From the NCBI GenBank assembly GCA_003339415.1, contig PDHQ01000006.1:303668-367667 (forward strand): a stretch of 64,000 nucleotides of DNA. Direction: 5' to 3'. This stretch comes from Ophiocordyceps camponoti-saundersi (nom. inval.) (Eukaryota > Ascomycota > Sordariomycetes > Hypocreales > Ophiocordycipitaceae). Positions 21,404-32,712 of this stretch are shown in pieces; position 1 is the stretch's first letter, and the number at the start of each line of letters is the position of its first letter. A program made the position numbers and the translations under genes. The notes below the pieces were generated by a model that did no database searches, had not been told where the DNA came from, and was given only the letters and a program-made list of their open reading frames with translations.

Positions 21404-21925
21404 TCATGACCGTCGAGGAAGAGATGCCTGCGAGTAAAGAGACGACGAGTCGGAGGGCGAAGTAGGCGGCGGCCAAACCGGCGACAGCTCAGGCCGTCGC
21501 GGGGGAAGTTGCAAGTTCGGCAGCACGAGGGATGGAAGTGTCGTCGAAGGTTGTTGACGAGGCCCGTTCTGTTCCAACTGCTTATTCGCGTTATGTCTGA
21601 CGACGGGATTCGCGTCGTTCTTCGCAGCCTCAACCCTCAAAGCTGAGATCCGATCCCTGCACCGTCCGCAACCGGGCTCGAATTCATCCCTTGACTTGCA
21701 GTTCCTACACAGCGAGCCAGTCTGTCTCCCCCTCGGACAGGGGATCAGCCTCATGCCGGAGCAGAAGCGACATCTGGAGCAGAGGATTCTGAGCATGATG
21801 CATGTGCAGGGGCTGTTTCGAGGGGGATTGTGGTTGTTGTCTTTGTTGGTTGTGTGCCAGGGACGGATCTTGGAAGGTGTGCTTTTTGCATCTGTGTTGC
21901 TGGAGTTGGGAGATGAAAATGCCAT
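21404..21925 (-). CDS. Hypothetical Cys-rich protein, probable zinc-binding segment
   Basis: 173-residue frame. The centre has closely spaced cysteine pairs (LCSRCRFCSGMRLIPC, LCRNCK, GCGRCR), a layout typical of a zinc ribbon or knuckle. It is flanked by a Ser/Asn/Pro-rich N-terminus and a Pro/Ser-rich C-terminus that look disordered. I recall similar small proteins in other filamentous fungi but no named family. No signal peptide. The start is uncertain: the first Met at 21925 gives a low-complexity N-terminus, and a Met just before the Cys segment is an alternative. No intron is needed. Confidence 0.5.
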   Translation of the reverse strand: MAFSSPNSSNTDAKSTPSKIRPWHTTNKDNNHNPPRNSPCTCIMLRILCSRCRFCSGMRLIPCPRGRQTGSLCRNCKSRDEFEPGCGRCRDRISALRVEAAKNDANPVVRHNANKQLEQNGPRQQPSTTLPSLVLPNLQLPPRRPELSPVWPPPTSPSDSSSLYSQASLPRRS

Positions 21926-23652
21926 GATGTTTTCACCTTGAGATGGGGGATGGTGATGGTGATGGTGATGATGCCGTGGTGGTGATGAGTCTCGTCCAAC
22001 GTAATATCTCCCCCATGACGTGGCTCATTGTCCTGAAGAAAATAGAAGCTGCTTTGTCTTTTATTCCTTTCTCGCTACGGTGAGTAACTCGGCTAGAAAA
22101 TTCGGCTATTTCTTTTCCGTTCTGTGTGTGATTTCCGAGAGCTCTGTTCATGAACTGCGCGAGGGAGCTTAGACTGCGATGAGGCGCGTGCCCAAACTCT
22201 CACTCCGGTCTCTCTATAGTGTATTAAAAATGCACATTTTCAGTTTTTATTTACCCTTTTCCTGCTGTAGTTCATCATCTTTTTCTCACTCTTATCAATC
22301 CTATTTCTAGGAGAATGAATTAAGAAGGTGTCAGTTTTTTTGAGACTGAACAAGATGATATCCTCGTCATCTACGGATAGCTTCAGTGAGTACATACTGT
22401 ACGTCTGATGTGTGGCGGATCGTATGTATTGTGGCGTCTTGATCTGACGTAATAGCTCCCTATAAACGAAGAGCTGGCGAAAGGAAGAATGAAGCCCACG
22501 TGACAGACTAGATATCGGAACAGAAGAACAGAAGCACATGAGGGAGACACAAAAGGATCAGAGAGAAAGACGTCGCTTGATCCAGGCAAAATGACAAGGC
22601 AAGTTAAGCCTGTTCTAGAAGAAAATACGGGATAAAACCCCCCCACAATCCCCAGGAAAAACCAACCCCCTTCCTTCTTCCCCACGTGGATCAAAGACGT
22701 CGCGCGTGACCTTTGAAGAATGCGGCTCGGTTTTCATCGGCCCCGAAGGCCGGAGAGGTCTCTTTTTGCGGGGGATATGCTTTTTCTGTGTGTGAGTCTA
22801 TACTCCGTATGTACGGACGAATATATACAATCAGGATCGCTGCAGCCTTGGCACGGCCAACAGGATGCCTTGGGTCTCTTTTGGTCTTATGCTTTCTTTC
22901 TCCCCCGCACTCGCCTTCTCAAGACAGGATTTTTTTCTTGTCATCCTTTAAATCCTTTCCCCTCTTCTTCCCCTTTCCCCACGTTGAACGTCGCGTGTGT
23001 CACAAGCATATGTATAACTCCGTATATCTACCGTCTACAAAACAATTGTTCTACGCCTGGATGGAGAGGAAGAGAAAGTTGATAATTACCGTGATCAGCT
23101 CAACCACATCGTGTTGCTGTTATCCCCGTTCATTTTTCTACCAAACTCTATCTAGTACTAAAGATACGGATAAAAAAAAGGTAAAGAGCCAAGTACGGCG
23201 AGGGGAAAAAAAAAAAAAGAACAGCTCTTTGGCAGACAAAGACAGTATCAGACCGGGTTGAGGTCTCGACGAGTCCGCTTCCTGGAGTAGTAGGTCGGTT
23301 TGAGTAGCGTAGGAAGAGGAGAAAAGAGAAGACCCCGGTCCATGGCCAGTTTCTTCCCATCACCAGCCACGGGAGAAGCAGGATGGAATGGACAAAGTGG
23401 AGGGCCAAGGCGGATGAGTTGCTCGTATTTAGATTGTTGACTTAGTCTTACTTCTTCTTCTGCGTCTTCTTCTGCTTCTTTCTCCCCCTCTCTCTCAATC
23501 TCCCTCCTCTCTCTCTCTCTCTCTCTCGCGCGCGCAGTGACTAAGCACCTCTCACTCTCACTCTCACTCTCACGCAGTCACGCACACACGCACAAAAAAT
23601 CTCACCAGTTGCGCCCGCGCTCACCAGTCTCTTTTTTCTAGCCTCTCCCACG
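21926..23652. other. Intergenic, 1.7 kb, upstream of amino-acid permease
   Basis: No supported gene. Contains a GGTGAT repeat near 21950, two CTCCGTAT motifs (about 22803 and 23018) and a pyrimidine-rich leader with a (CT)n run at about 23510-23527 followed by CTCTCA repeats before the ATG. Confidence 0.5.
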
Positions 23653-25320
23653 ATGGAATCAGACGACAAGGGCTCGTCGACAATCATGGAGAAGCAATCA
23701 TCCGTTCAAGATGGCACCGACCGCCAACTCGAAGCCAGCACAGGCCCCGAGGTGAGCGAGTACAACCTGGCGCAACAGCACGACCAGCTCGCCCGCGGCC
23801 TCAAGAGCCGACACATCCAGTTCCTGGCCTTGGGAGGCGCCATCGGAACCGGCCTCTTCGTTGGCTCCGGCGCCATATTGGCCAGCACCGGCCCGGCCCC
23901 GCTCTTCATGGCTTACCTCTCCATGATGGTCATCGTGTGGAACGTGATGAATACGTTGGCGGAGATGACCGTCTACCTGCCCTTGCGCGGAATCACCGTT
24001 CCCTATCTCGTCGGGCGCTTCCTCGATCCGAGCTTGGCTTTTGCCGATGGTTGGAATTACTGGTACGCTTATGCCATGCTCGTCGGCGCCGAGGCTACGG
24101 CCGCCGGCATCATCATCGACTACTGGAAGCCGCCGGTGCACATTGCGGTGTGGATCGCCGTCGTCCTCGCCGTCATGCTGCTGCTCAACATCGTCGCCGT
24201 CGGCTTCTTCGGTGAGGCCGAGTTTTGGTTCGCCAGCATCAAGCTCATCACGCTGTGCGGGCTCATCATTCTCGGCATCGTCATCTTCTTCGGCGGCGGG
24301 CCCGATCAGCACCATCGGGTCCTGGGCTTCTCCTACTGGCAGAATCCCGGCTCGTTCGTGCCCTTTAAGGCGGCGGGGGCGACGGGCCGCTTCTTGGGCT
24401 ATTGGCACGCCTTCGTCACGGCCGGCTTCGCCTTCGTCACGTCGCCGGAGCTCATCGCGATCGCGGCGGGCGAGACGGTGTCGCCGCGGCGCAACATTCC
24501 CAAGGCGGCGCGTCGCTTCGTATGGCGCTTGGCTTTCTTCTACGGCCTGTCGTCGCTCATCGTAGGCATCATCGTACCGTCCAACGACGACAGGCTGTTG
24601 GGGGCGTCCAACGCGAGCGCGTCGCCCTTTGTCATCGGCATCCAACGCGTCGGCATCCCCGCGCTCAGGCACATAATCAACGCGGCGATCCTGACGTCGG
24701 CCTGGTCCGCCGGCAACTCCTTCCTCTACTCGGGCAGCCGGGTGCTGTACTCGATGTCCCTCAGCGGCCAGGCGCCCGGCTGGTTCCGGACGACGAACCG
24801 CTACGGCGTACCTTACGTCGCCGTCCTCTTCACCTGGTGCTTCGGCCTCCTGGCCTTTCTCAACGTGTCCAACTCGGGGGCGACGGTGTTTAACTGGTTC
24901 GTCAACATCTCGACCGTCTCGGGCTTCATCGCCTGGGCCGTGGCCATGGTGACGTACCTCCGCTTCCGTCGGGCGATGGAGAGCCGGGGCCTGCTGCGGA
25001 CGTTGCCGTACCGGACGCCGTTGCAGCCGTACGCGACGTACGCGACGCTGGGCGTGGTGTGCCTCCTCATCGTCACCAACGGCTTCCAGACGCTGATGCC
25101 GCCGTTCAACGCCAGTGACTTTGTAGCCGCCTACGTGACGATCCCGGCCTTTGCCCTCCTCTACGTCGTGCACAAGGCTGTGAAGCGCACGCCATTGTAT
25201 ATCCCCACGGACGAGGTAGACGTGCTGACGGGGAAGAAGGAGATGGACGAGCTGGAAGCCATGGACGAGGAGAGGATTCCGAGGAATTGGCTGGAAAAGG
25301 CGTGGTATTGGCTGGCATGA
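23653..25320 (+). CDS. Amino-acid permease, YAT family, Dip5-like
   Basis: Plasma-membrane proton symporter for amino acids; the subgroup is most like Dip5 (acidic amino acids), by recalled similarity. 555 residues in one exon. Hydrophilic N-terminal tail (~60 residues), then the YAT signature: GLKSRHIQFLALGGAIGTGL (first helix), AEMTVYLPLRG, SLAFADGWNYWYAYAMLVGAE, SPELIAIAAGET, and ILTSAWSAGNSFLYSGSRVL. About twelve hydrophobic segments follow family spacing. The C-terminal tail ends RNWLEKAWYWLA, typical of fungal permeases. GC-rich coding with strong third-position bias compared with its flanks. Start at 23653 follows a long CT-rich leader. Confidence 0.92.
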   Translation: MESDDKGSSTIMEKQSSVQDGTDRQLEASTGPEVSEYNLAQQHDQLARGLKSRHIQFLALGGAIGTGLFVGSGAILASTGPAPLFMAYLSMMVIVWNVMNTLAEMTVYLPLRGITVPYLVGRFLDPSLAFADGWNYWYAYAMLVGAEATAAGIIIDYWKPPVHIAVWIAVVLAVMLLLNIVAVGFFGEAEFWFASIKLITLCGLIILGIVIFFGGGPDQHHRVLGFSYWQNPGSFVPFKAAGATGRFLGYWHAFVTAGFAFVTSPELIAIAAGETVSPRRNIPKAARRFVWRLAFFYGLSSLIVGIIVPSNDDRLLGASNASASPFVIGIQRVGIPALRHIINAAILTSAWSAGNSFLYSGSRVLYSMSLSGQAPGWFRTTNRYGVPYVAVLFTWCFGLLAFLNVSNSGATVFNWFVNISTVSGFIAWAVAMVTYLRFRRAMESRGLLRTLPYRTPLQPYATYATLGVVCLLIVTNGFQTLMPPFNASDFVAAYVTIPAFALLYVVHKAVKRTPLYIPTDEVDVLTGKKEMDELEAMDEERIPRNWLEKAWYWLA

Positions 25321-27604
25321 GTCTCGTTTTTTTTCTTCTTCTTCCCTTTATATGTGTATGTTTTTTTATTCTTCATTGACGAGGCATGACATGTCTTTTC
25401 TTCTTCTTCCTCTTCTTCATGATCATCTTGATCATCATCTGTCAATGGGCTTTTTACTCAATAGGGAGGGGGGAACGGGCGACGGGTGGATGGCGATGTT
25501 TCAATCATCTTGGTCGTTGGAAGCGGGCCGTCGTTTCTCTACTTGCATAACAGAGCACAAGAGCGTATCACCTTTTCTTCCCAGTATCTTTTTAGGTAGG
25601 TAAGCATGTTTCGGCCGTGACCGTTCTTCTACCGACCGAGTGGAAAAATAAAGAAAGAGGGGAAAAGAAGCGGTCAGAGTCGTGCCGTGAATTCCGATTG
25701 AATGACGCGTTTAAATCGTTGATGGGATGAGGGGGGGAAGCGAAAAGGGAGGATTGGCTCTTGGTCTGTTGGGCTTGATTTCAGTCCACGCGCTTAATTA
25801 CCAGGTCAGTGTCTCTGTAGGCGCCGTGAGCTTCTTCAACCCACCTCCATCCAGCCAAGTGAAGGAACGAGATGAATGAATGGATGAATGAATAATGGAG
25901 GCGAGGGCAAGTGAAGAAGGGCCAAGAAAAAAAGGATGATGAAAGAATTGGTCACACGGGGATTTTTTAGCAAGCAGATGGCCCATTGGATTCACACCCC
26001 CCTTTTTTTTTCTATGGTTTCTCCTATTATGTTGAATTGCATGCCTTTCCCCCGGGCTAGTGGTAGCGGGCGGGAGGGCGGAACTGGAATGTGGTGCAAA
26101 TCCGGGGGAGAAAAGGGCAGAGCCTCAATTTTCCGACCCTTTTTTTTTCCTCTTGCCCTTTTCGTTTTTTTCATTCTTGTAGCTTAATGATGGTGGGAAG
26201 GAAAGAACAGACGTTGGTGAGGCTGACGATTCTTCTGGCCTGAGCCCGCGTTGGAGAAGAGGACTTGTTGGATGTGTCATGCAACGTCTTGCTTATCGAA
26301 TGTGCTTTTTCGCATAACAGACTGAACGAAGTGACTGTAAGTGCGGATAAGGAAAGGACGGATATGTCGTGCAGCGTTCTTCGGTTGCCGGGAGCGACGC
26401 GCGGGACGGGCCCACTTCGGGTAACGCGCTAGGTGCCATGTTGACAGTGTGATATACAAGGGCTCTTTTGTGCTGTAGCCTGTAGAGGATGAGATGAGAT
26501 GCCGCCGTCCCGGAGCAAGGTAATACTGTAGAGGTACGGATATGGATAGAGGAAGAGACGAAAGGCGATTGGGTGCTGATGACTGTAAGATGGAGCTAAT
26601 GCAGGAACAGATGGCCTTGTGGGGGCTTTCTTACATGCTGTAATAATAAGAGTGGCCAATCAAGTATATCGGGTTCCTCTCTCTCTCCCTCCCTCTCTTC
26701 CTCTCCACACAGACACACAGACGCACAAGCACATGTTGTCTTTGTCCCCTCCCCCCCTCCCTATAAATTCTTACTCACTTTATAAAAAGGGACCGGGGCC
26801 AATCAGCGAGCCGGGCTATCGACGAGATAGAAAGGAGATTAAAACAAGAGTTGGGAAGAAGGAAATTTGATCAAGGGGTGGGAAGGGGACGAGAGGGGAA
26901 GGGAGGAGGAGGAAGAGGGGCGGTGATGTGTAATCTTTTTCATTATCATCGTGTCGTTTTTGTTTGCTGAGAAGTGTGTGAGAGTGAGTGAGTGTGAGTG
27001 AGAGAGTGAGAGAGAGTGAGAGAGGATCGCTGCAGTTGAATGATGAGCGAATCGGATGGTCACATACACAATCATACCCACTTCCTCTCTCTCTTTCATC
27101 ACGACATACATAAAATTAAAACACAGCAAAACAATACTAAACAATATATGTAAAAGCTGTTGGCACGACAATTGCGCGAGCCTTTCTATGTATCTGCCCT
27201 ACCTACCTACCTAGGCATCCATAGGAATGGTTCCCGTTGGCGTTCTTCTTCATCTTTCTTCCCTCTATGCAGAATCCGATGAGCGGATGTGAAATTGCCA
27301 TTGCACAGTCATTGAATAAAAGAGACGCATTTGCGGACACATAGATGAATCGATGGCTTTCTTTTCTAAAACCCCCCTGTTCAAGGGCAAGGAGAGAAAA
27401 TCGCTGATGAATTTAACCTACCCCCTACTCTGTGTTACATCCGTCCCCCCCTAAATAAAAGGAACAAAAAAAAAGGGCGCGGATCAAGGGGTGAGACGTG
27501 CGACTTTGATTCAATCTCGCGACTACCTAATACCTACCACCTCTCTCTAACCACTACTAATTCTCCTCCCCCCCCCCCCCCCCCCCCCCCCCCAACCCTC
27601 CCCC

Positions 27605-27646
<42 letters not shown>

Positions 27647-28057
27647 CCCCCCCCCCCCCCCCCCCTCGCCCCCCCCCCNNNNNNNNNNTCGCGCCTACCT
27701 AATACCCCCCCCCGCCCCCTAACCACCCCAAATCCCCCCCCCCCCCCCCCCCCACCCCCCCCTATAATCCTCCTTATACCCCGCCCCCCCCCCCCCCATC
27801 TCATCCCGCGATCCTTATTCTCCTAGCTTCTTCTCTTTGTGGATTTTACGGTCGTCGCTACGCTGGACTTCGTTGGCAAAGTCTCTCCTCTCATTGCTAT
27901 ACATACATTCCTTTTTATCATCTTCCCTCTCGCTGGAACTTGAGAAAAGGGCTCTACCATCACTCTTCTCTTCTCACGCTCTACTCTGACTCTCACACAC
28001 TTACACACACATCTCACTCACTCTCACAAAATCATAAACAACAAAATCCATCTCAAC
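25321..28057. other. Intergenic, 2.7 kb, contains assembly gap and C-homopolymers
   Basis: No supported gene. Contains homopolymeric C blocks from 27570 to 27797 interrupted by ten Ns, a CT/AC-rich stretch around 26680-26760, a GAGT/GAGA-rich stretch near 26975-27025 and an ACCT repeat near 27198-27212. Confidence 0.6.
27570..27797. repeat. C-homopolymer block with 10-N gap; probable assembly artefact
   Basis: Long runs of C flank Ns at 27679-27688. The bases right after the gap (27689-27740) are a degraded copy of 27517-27568 at a constant offset of 172, with nearly all differences changed to C. This looks like bad base calling after a homopolymer rather than biology. Confidence 0.8.
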
Positions 28058-28423
28058 ATGCGTCTCCTCGCCTTCGTCGTCGCCCTCCCGGCCCTGACCG
28101 TCGCGCAATACACCGCCCCCGCCGCCACGGCCCCGTCCACTACGACGCAGACGTCAACCACGCTCCTGACGAAAACCATCTTCCTCTCGCGCGTCAACCC
28201 CGTCACGTCGACGGCGCAGTACAACACCACGGAAAGCTACGCGCCCGTCATGGCCAACGCCACCCAGGCCGTCGTCTCCTCCGCAGGCGCCGCTTCCAAC
28301 ATGCTACCTACCGCCGCGGCTACGCTCCCCGCCTCGCAGGTCATCAGCGCGGCCGGCTCGCTGGATGCCAGGCCCATCGCCTTATCTGGTATCGCCGCTC
28401 TGTTGGCTTTTGCCTTTTTGTAG
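28058..28423 (+). CDS. Small Ser/Thr/Ala-rich GPI-anchored-type surface protein
   Basis: 121 residues, single exon. Signal peptide MRLLAFVVALPALTVAQ, then a Thr/Ser/Ala-rich body (TAPSTTTQTSTTLLTKTIFL) with two N-glycosylation sequons (NTTE, NATQ). The C-terminus has a small-residue site (AAGSLDA) followed by a hydrophobic tail (IALSGIAALLAFAFL), which is the layout of a GPI attachment signal. No cysteine. Probably a wall or plasma-membrane protein of the low-complexity type common in ascomycetes; no enzyme domain. The upstream leader has CT/CA repeats. The C-rich low-quality region begins about 500 bp upstream and another lies about 200 bp downstream. Confidence 0.72.
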   Translation: MRLLAFVVALPALTVAQYTAPAATAPSTTTQTSTTLLTKTIFLSRVNPVTSTAQYNTTESYAPVMANATQAVVSSAGAASNMLPTAAATLPASQVISAAGSLDARPIALSGIAALLAFAFL

Positions 28424-28637
28424 AGATGCATTGGCTTGGGGTTTCGAACTGCTTCTCGATGCGATTGGCCTTGTTGACGAACTCTGACGACTTCACTCTC
28501 CCCCCCCTCCTTCGCTTTACTTCGAATCATGCGCTGCCGTCTTTTGGAAACTCGGCTTGCTTCAGCCTTGCTGGACATTGCATTTCTTCAATCGACTTCG
28601 CCTCCCTCCTGGCCCATTTCCCCCTTCGAAACAGCGA

Positions 28638-28686
<49 letters not shown>

Positions 28687-29201
28687 CCCCCCCCCTCTCT
28701 CTCCCCCCCTCCCCTCCCCCCCCCCCCCCCCCCCCCCCCGTTTCTCTTCTCTTCTCCTCAGCCTTCTTCATCTTCTCTTCTTTCTCCACCCCATTTCTTT
28801 CCTCACTCGAGGCCACCTTTTCTTCTCCTTCTTCTTCTTCTTCTTCTTCTTCTTTGCTTGATACCCTCTTCTTTCTGTTGCCAGTGAGTCAAGGGAGGAG
28901 CCGGATTGGAGGTGGACAGTATATATGCCCGTGCTTCAAACTAGTACCTACCTTTTACCCCCATGCATCGTCCGCGACCGCCTGTGCTGTCGTGAATTTT
29001 ATCATCATTCTTATAATATTCAACTATCCCTCCTTCGTCTCGAGCTTCTCTTCTAAACCCCCCCCACACTCTTCGTCTCTCCGTCAAATGTAGATCCCAT
29101 CACATCTCACATCAGCGCTGAAACGCGTCGAGCGGCAAAAAGATCCACGACCCTAAAACAACCCCATACAAGCACAAGAAAAAAAAAACTAGTTTCCCAG
29201 T
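28424..29201. other. Intergenic with second C-homopolymer block
   Basis: 778 bp. Contains C runs at about 28640-28739, then a (TTC)n-type stretch near 28826-28853. No gene seen. Confidence 0.55.
28640..28739. repeat. C-homopolymer block
   Basis: About 100 bp of almost pure C with scattered T. Same character as the block at 27.6 kb; base calls and length are doubtful. Confidence 0.75.
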
Positions 29202-30015
29202 CTAGAGCCTGCTGGCCACAAAGTTGGCAGCCGCCTGCGCTTGCTGACTGTAAGTCAGATGGGACATGCTAATGAGCTGGCCGCCCTTGCAGATGTTATC
29301 GTCGTCGTGGCAGATAACCACGACCCGAGATGGGTCAATGTTGGGCAAGGCCGATTTCGAGTATGGGTCTCCGAAGAGGGCGATGGCGCTGATCCTCGAC
29401 ATGTAGTTTGAGCCGAGTTGTTCGGCAGCGTCGTGTACGATGCGGGCGCCGAGTGAGTATCCGCTGACCACGATCCGGGAGCCTCTACAGTTATCGATGG
29501 CGGCGCGAATCATGGCAGCACTGGATTGGTTTTGATAAGTGTTTCTCCAGCGTCAGCCAATCATTCCCCTTCCTTCGGTCAAGAGCAGAGGGATAGGGGG
29601 AGAAGGAAACAGACAGTTTATCACCACTGCCCTTCTGAGCCGCCAGAAACTCCTTGAAATCGGCCCCGTACTCCAACCCATTGACGGCAACCCGAAGCCC
29701 CGGAACCGTAGCCTGAAGCGCCTCGAAGAAAGGCGGCCCAGCCGAGACGCCGACGTTGCCCGGCTCGCAGGAACCGCGGGCGAAGATGACGGTGACGTCT
29801 CCGCAGCTGTCGCTGCGGGTCGTCTTTATGCGGGACCCGTCTGCCGTCTGCTGCTGGCGCCGGGCGCCGAGCTGGCAGACGCCGGCTACGGGGTAGTCGA
29901 ACTGCGGGAGGTCGAGGAAGAAGTCGGCCAGTTTGTTGACCAGGTTGGGCTTTGGCTCGGCTGACGTGACGAGCCTTGCGCCTGCGAGGGTGAGCATCAT
30001 GGATATGGCCCGCAT
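29202..30015 (-). CDS. Cutinase (carbohydrate esterase family 5)
   Basis: Secreted serine esterase that cleaves cutin or related polyesters. Exon 1 is 30015-29615 and exon 2 is 29544-29202. The intron (29614-29545, 70 bp) has the weak donor GTCTGT but is the only GT-AG choice that keeps the frame; splice sites are therefore moderately sure. Product 247 residues. Signal peptide in the first ~18 residues, then the family core: CGDVTVIFARGSCEPGNVG, GPPFFEAL, VNGLEYGA, and in exon 2 NQSSAAMIRAAIDNC. Nucleophile Ser164 lies in GYSLG, where most cutinases have GYSQG. Catalytic Asp is within HDDDNICKGG (about 214-216) and His229 within SMSHLTY. Divergent from lipoyl synthase, 1 kb away. Confidence 0.87.
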
Positions 30016-31036
30016 TGTGGTGGATGACGAGCTTGGAGCTTTGGTAAAGGTTGTTGTGAAGGAGAGTTGACCTGTCAGGTACGGATGGATGGATGGGAGG
30101 AAGGAAGGGAAAGGGGTAAAAGGTTAATGGGACGGGACGGGCCGAGATGAACAGGCCTTCTTTTCTTCTGTCTTTAGGTCTCGGTATATGGGGTGATGGA
30201 AGGGCTTGTCGAGAGCTTGGGAGAGGCTGGCTGACGATCATGAGCTAGACCTGTGTCTCTGTTTCTAAAGGCATCAGAGAATGCACCTGGAGGAGGATGC
30301 CTAGTATAAAGAACCCTCAAACGCTTCATCCTCTTAGAGCGACCGAGTAGCAATATAAGTGAGATTTCTCATAAAAAATAGGTTTCCGTTAGAGTCGCCG
30401 TGGTCTTTCGAGTTCTAATGCTATGCATCCCAAGCAGCCGACTCTCGTCAATATAAGAAATAAAGCGTTGAACGGCTCGTAGAACCACACCGTAGTCCAG
30501 CGAAACATATATAGAGTAAGACATGAAACGCAATCCAGAGCAAAACCTTTGCTTTGCTGAAGATTGCTGTGTCGGAGACGCTGGCACGGGCCGGGGGAAG
30601 ACAGACTCGCTCGATGATGAGGGATGCTTGGTGAGACGAGGCTACGGGCCATGACGTGAAAGTGGCACACGCGTGCCCCGATGTGGCGAGAACAGTACAT
30701 CCGTCTAGTCCGTACCATCATAGCTCCATCCCAAGGCTCACGAGAGGTGAATTACACAGTAGATCAAGCATCTCCTAGAGCATCCAGCTTCTAGAGCAGT
30801 GACTGGCTTGCCCTGACACGATTGATGTGTCTAGCCCGGGCCCGGACCATCTTTGATCCGACCGAATGAAGGGGATAGCGCTTCCTAACATGCCAAAATC
30901 GCTAATCGGCTCAGAAAAGCGGGCCTCGGCCGACAAAGCATTCTTCTTCCATCGAGTGAAGGCCGTCGGAGGGCTTCCCTTCCCCTTCCTCTCCATTGCA
31001 AGGACGACAAAAAAGCAGCATCGAATCTCGCCCAAG
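30016..31036. promoter_or_regulatory. Divergent intergenic, cutinase / lipoyl synthase
   Basis: 1021 bp. The lipoyl synthase frame stays open upstream to 30866, but the presequence-like N-terminus begins at 31037. No other gene or clear TATA box. Confidence 0.45.
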
Positions 31037-32401
31037 ATGGCTCATTCAATGGCCACGTCATCGCTTCGATGCGCCCTCTCGGCGTCACCCATCCATCGAG
31101 CCTCCTCCTGCGCCGCCACCGCCGCCAGACGCTCATTCGCCACCATGCCCGAGGCCGACTCCGGCGCGGCGACGCCACAACGACCTCAGCGCAAGACGTA
31201 CTTCAAGGACAAGACGTTGGCGCCCTTTTCAGACTTTCTCGTCTCCGGCGGCGCGGCGTCGACGTCAGAACTTTCCCCCTCGGACGCTTACGAGCTTCGG
31301 ACGGCGGAGGTCGGTCCGGAGGGGCGGAGGCGGACCATCACCCGGTTACCCGAATGGCTTAAGACGCCGATAGCCAACGGAGGAAACTTCAAGAAGATAA
31401 AGTCGGACCTGCGCGGTCTGGGACTACACACCGTCTGCGAGGAAGCTCGATGTCCCAACATCTCCGAATGCTGGGGCGGATCCGACAAGAGCGCCGCCAC
31501 GGCCACCATCATGCTCATGGGCGACACCTGCACGCGAGGCTGTCGCTTCTGCAGCGTCAAGACCAGCAGGGCTCCTCCGCCCCTGGACCCGCACGAGCCG
31601 GAGCACACGGCCGAGGCCCTCGCCCGATGGGGTCTGGGCTACGTCGTGCTGACGAGCGTCGACCGCGACGACTTACCGGACGGTGGAGCCGCGCACTTCG
31701 CCGAGACGATTCGCAAGATTAAGATGAAGAAGCCGGATCTTCTCGTCGAGGCTTTGACTGGCGACTTTGGCGGTAACCTTGACATGGTCCGTCTCGTTGC
31801 CGATAGCGGTCTTGACGTCTACGCGCACAACGTCGAGACCGTCGAGGGCTTGACGCCCTACGTGCGCGATCGGAGAGCTACTTTTCGTCAGAGCCTCAGT
31901 GTTCTCCGTCACGTGAAGGAAGTTTGCGGCGGCGAAGAAATCATCACCAAGACGAGTCTAATGCTCGGTCTGGGCGAACAAGAAGGCGAAGTTACGGAGA
32001 CGTTGCGAGGTATGAACATACATAAGTCTCCCCTTCACCTCAGATAATGTCCGCGTCCCGGAAAAAAAGTTGAGCTGACGGAGATGACGTCCCCAGAGCT
32101 GCGAAAGGCCGGCGTCGACGTCGTCACCTTTGGCCAATACATGCGCCCGACCAAGCGCCACCTCAAGGTGGAGCGATACGTGACGCCCGCCGAGTTCGAG
32201 ACGTGGCGCCAGCGCGCCCTCGACATGGGCTTCCTCTACTGCGCCAGCGGGCCTCTCGTCCGCTCGTCTTACAAGGCTGGCGAGGCCTTTATCGAGAACG
32301 TGCTGCGCAAGCGGGCTGTCGACAAGGTTTTTCCCAACACTGGTGAGGGCACGGCTGATGCCGTCCTCGTTGGTACTGGCCTGGACATTTCCGGTTTTTG
32401 A
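31037..32401 (+). CDS. lip5: Lipoyl synthase, mitochondrial
   Basis: Radical-SAM enzyme that inserts two sulfurs into octanoyl-protein to make lipoamide for pyruvate and 2-oxoglutarate dehydrogenases and the glycine system; matrix. Exons 31037-32009 and 32097-32401, one 87-bp intron, 425 residues. A Ser/Arg/Ala-rich presequence ([21 protein letters not shown]) starts at 31037, the reason for preferring it to the longer open frame. Auxiliary cluster cysteines sit in [12 protein letters not shown] (about 134-145) and the radical-SAM triad in CTRGCRFC (about 165-172). Other family blocks: [65 protein letters not shown]. Normal length, nothing missing. Confidence 0.95.
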
Positions 32402-32712
32402 AGATATTCTTTGCGGATGATGTTTATTATTTCCCACTTCACATATCATCATGTCCTTTTTGACGTACGAGGTTCTTCCTAGATGGGCGGCGCTGGATAG
32501 AGAGGATGGCAGCATTCAACAATGGCGGAGTTTTTTTTTTGCCCCTCTCCTGCAAGGGTGGGATGGTGATGAATATCTGACTCTACTGTACCGTTGCCGG
32601 AGCAGTGTCAGTCTGTAGACATACCCGGACCTCTATCTTTTATGTAGAAGCCGTTGGGAGAAGCAGATTTAGAGACGTTCATGTGTCGAGCACTCCTTTC
32701 CGTTTCGTCTCA
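32402..32712. other. Convergent 3' intergenic
   Basis: 311 bp between the stops of lipoyl synthase and the SPOUT methyltransferase gene. Nothing seen. Confidence 0.45.

Noticed and set aside
23698..25173. 491-codon minus-strand frame opposite the amino-acid permease
   Set aside because: Antisense shadow created by the high GC third-position bias of the permease gene.
27940..28887. 315-codon frame running through the small GPI-type gene and the C tract
   Set aside because: It is an Arg/Pro-rich out-of-frame reading; the GPI-type frame at 28058 has a proper signal peptide and anchor.
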